From positions 902,717 through 966,716 of the forward strand of contig VYZB01000289.1 of assembly GCA_013397455.1 (NCBI GenBank): a stretch of 64,000 nucleotides of DNA, given 5' to 3'. The notes below the pieces were generated by a model. It worked only from the letters and a program-made list of their open reading frames with translations, was not told the DNA's origin and ran no database searches. The translations under genes were made by a program, and so were the position numbers. Below, piece by piece: positions 62,032 to 64,000 of the stretch; the stretch's first letter is position 1; each line of letters starts with the position of its first letter. This stretch comes from Crotophaga sulcirostris (taxonomy: Eukaryota > Chordata > Aves > Cuculiformes > Crotophagidae).

Positions 62032-63341
62032 CATTGATGCTAATGTGATGAGTCCAGCTGCAAACGTCAACATCTTAGCAAACCTCAGAAGGACTAGTGG
62101 CAGGATCTATGCACATCAGCCTGCTTCTGAGGACAAAGACCACTAACCAGGAAATCTGTCCATTTAATACTGGTTTTCCCACCAGAAAAATATTAACTCT
62201 ATAAAGCTGAGCCTTTGTTCTATAGCAGAAAAAAAGCTAAAAATACTTTTTCTGCCTTTCTTCCTCCTCCAGAAATAGTTATAAAAAGGTTTGGTTTCTA
62301 TATTTTCAAATTCCCTTTCTAAATGGCATTGTCTTTAAAAACTTACATTACTTCTAGCAAAGTTCTTCTTAAGTGCTTGAAATCAAACATTTCAAAATAA
62401 TCCAACGGAAACACTGGTAGTTAAACCCCAATGATTTGAGGAAGAATATTTATAGCTTGGTAATATTTTCCAAGATTTGATCTTCTTTTAATTCTGGTTG
62501 GGAAGAAGAAAAACATGATAGTGAGTAAAATACTTTGACAGAACCAGGACACTGCCTTTGGCTTTGAACTAGACTGGTGCTCCCAAAACCACAAAACATT
62601 CCTCCTATGGCCTTGCTACATTACTGAGCTGCTGATCTAGAGGAAAAAAAACACACAGCTTCTCCTTTAGTATGGAGCAGACTTCGTTAATGCTCTGCTC
62701 ACTTACCTTGGAGTTATTTCTTTGGAAAGACCAGGATTTAGGCGATAGGGAAATGAGCCTAATGGGAAAATGGCTAATCTGTGGCATCCTGGGCATTTCA
62801 GTCACAAAGGATAGTTGGACTGATGCTTTCAAGCTCCTAAATCTCCAATGCCCAAATCCCACCAAAGCTCAGGGAGAGTTGGGTACCCAACATCCTTCAG
62901 CCCTTAGGAAGCTTTAGCCTTTCAGTAACTGCAGAGTTATTGTAGATGTAAAACTATGGGCTCTTAATCTCATCATCAGGACATGGAGATGTGATTCTTG
63001 GCGTGTGCCAGGTCCTCTCCAGGTCTGGGAGGGAGCCCCTAGGCAGGTCACTCATTTAGCAGTATTTAGTGTGGATTTTGGAGTAGCAGTTGGAGATCCT
63101 TGGGTTTTGAAATCCTAACCAAGGTGATCCAAATTGCTTCCTCTTCTACGTGTCTGACATTTTTAGTGATGCAGTAACTTCTCACTGTGGCACAGAGCAC
63201 AGTTGGGAACCATTGCAGGAATACTCATACCCTTATTCCTGTTGCTGTCCTCCTGAGAGGAGGACAGGGGTGACAATGCAGGGATGGGGACACAAGACAA
63301 AGGGAGGGAGCCCATCACTGCCTTTTGGTGGGTTTCACCAG

Positions 63342-63347
63342 AATAAA
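63342..63347 (+). terminator. VSTM4: Possible distal polyadenylation signal AATAAA
   Basis: First canonical AATAAA after the stop codon, about 1.56 kb downstream. It is followed within 25 nt by 'tgactatgtttaaactactt' and a T-rich stretch, a plausible downstream element. A long 3'UTR would agree with the mammalian gene as I recall it. Confidence 0.4.
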
Positions 63348-64000
63348 TGACTATGTTTAAACTACTTTTTAACTTTTTTGAATGGGAGTAGAAATTAGAC
63401 AGCATACATAGCACCCTGTATAGTCAGGATGTGTAAATGTAAAATACAGTCACCTGCTTCCATAAAAATCTCTGTACAAAAAAAGAATTTAAGAAAAGAT
63501 TGTCAGGCTGGCCATTATGTACAGTACTAATTCCAACTCTAGTCCCTCATCAAAACAGTTCTTTACAAACTAAGGTCAGCTTTTATCAGTAGGTTTGCTA
63601 GTAATTATTTGCATTTTTAATGTTTGCATTTGGGAGCCGTCAAGAAAATATTTGTTTCAACTATTCATTAAGCCAGGAGTTTAATCACCCACCAAAAGGG
63701 CACGGTATCTTTCCTTGTTCTCTGATCGGGTGATGGACTTGGAAAGACAATAGCAATCAACTCATTGACCAAAAAGAAATTGGTGCTAAAGAATGATCAT
63801 ACATTCAGGGATCATTTTTATAACAACCATAATTTGACTATTTCTCTCTTATGCAGACAGCTGTAAGGAAGGCCTTAGAAAAGGATAGAACTTATTAGCA
63901 ATTCCTTTGGAATCAAAAATAAAACCCTAACACATTAATGAGTTGACCACTAGTTATGAAAACTTTCTAGAGTTTGGTATATAAACATTCTTTTTACATA

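Larger units (their letters stand above)
61782..64000 (+). other. VSTM4 3'UTR and downstream flank
   Basis: No further coding sequence is recognised. Possible polyadenylation signals on the + strand are ATTAAA at 62026-62031, AATAAA at 63342-63347 and AATAAA at 63918-63923. The first would give a 3'UTR of only about 270 nt, the second about 1.6 kb. Which is used cannot be told from sequence. Confidence 0.7.

Overview
The window is vertebrate nuclear DNA, most likely from a bird. Three things point that way. It holds one large multi-exon gene with GT-AG introns. It carries two truncated CR1-type LINE 3' ends, the family typical of avian genomes. There is a classic CpG-island promoter, with a 118-base run of N inside it (an assembly gap). 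I see no bacterial, viral or organellar features, and no rRNA, tRNA or CRISPR array.

I can assemble one protein-coding gene with confidence: the orthologue of VSTM4 (V-set and transmembrane domain-containing protein 4), on the + strand, from the ATG at 24578 to the stop at 61779-61781. Eight coding exons (55, 399, 66, 108, 34, 113, 62 and 126 nt) join in frame to give 320 codons plus stop, which is the length I recall for human VSTM4. In order, the protein has a signal peptide, one Ig V-set domain with four N-glycosylation sequons, a short acidic stalk, one membrane helix, a lysine-rich tail, and two tyrosine motifs near the C-terminus: an ITIM (LTYAEL) and an ITSM-type motif (TVYAQI). The V-set exon also contains the counterpart of the proposed secreted peptide 'peptide Lv', flanked by basic sites.

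Layout: 1-24340 is intergenic or distal upstream DNA with no gene I can support. It holds one short hAT-like DNA transposon relic, several small repeats, and AT-rich stretches that look like candidate regulatory DNA. 24341-25250 is the CpG island with a purine-rich promoter/5'UTR tract, exon 1 and the assembly gap. 24633-61655 is the VSTM4 exon-intron region, whose introns hold the CR1 pieces, ancient MIR-like SINE traces and candidate conserved elements. 61782-64000 is 3'UTR and/or downstream flank with possible polyadenylation signals.

The points most worth a second look are the ITIM+ITSM tail, the buried peptide Lv segment, a possible truncated isoform encoded by reading into intron 2 (hydrophobic tail plus nearby AATAAA), the frame-symmetric exons that allow soluble forms by skipping, and a few unexplained non-coding elements. 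No previously undescribed system is evident.
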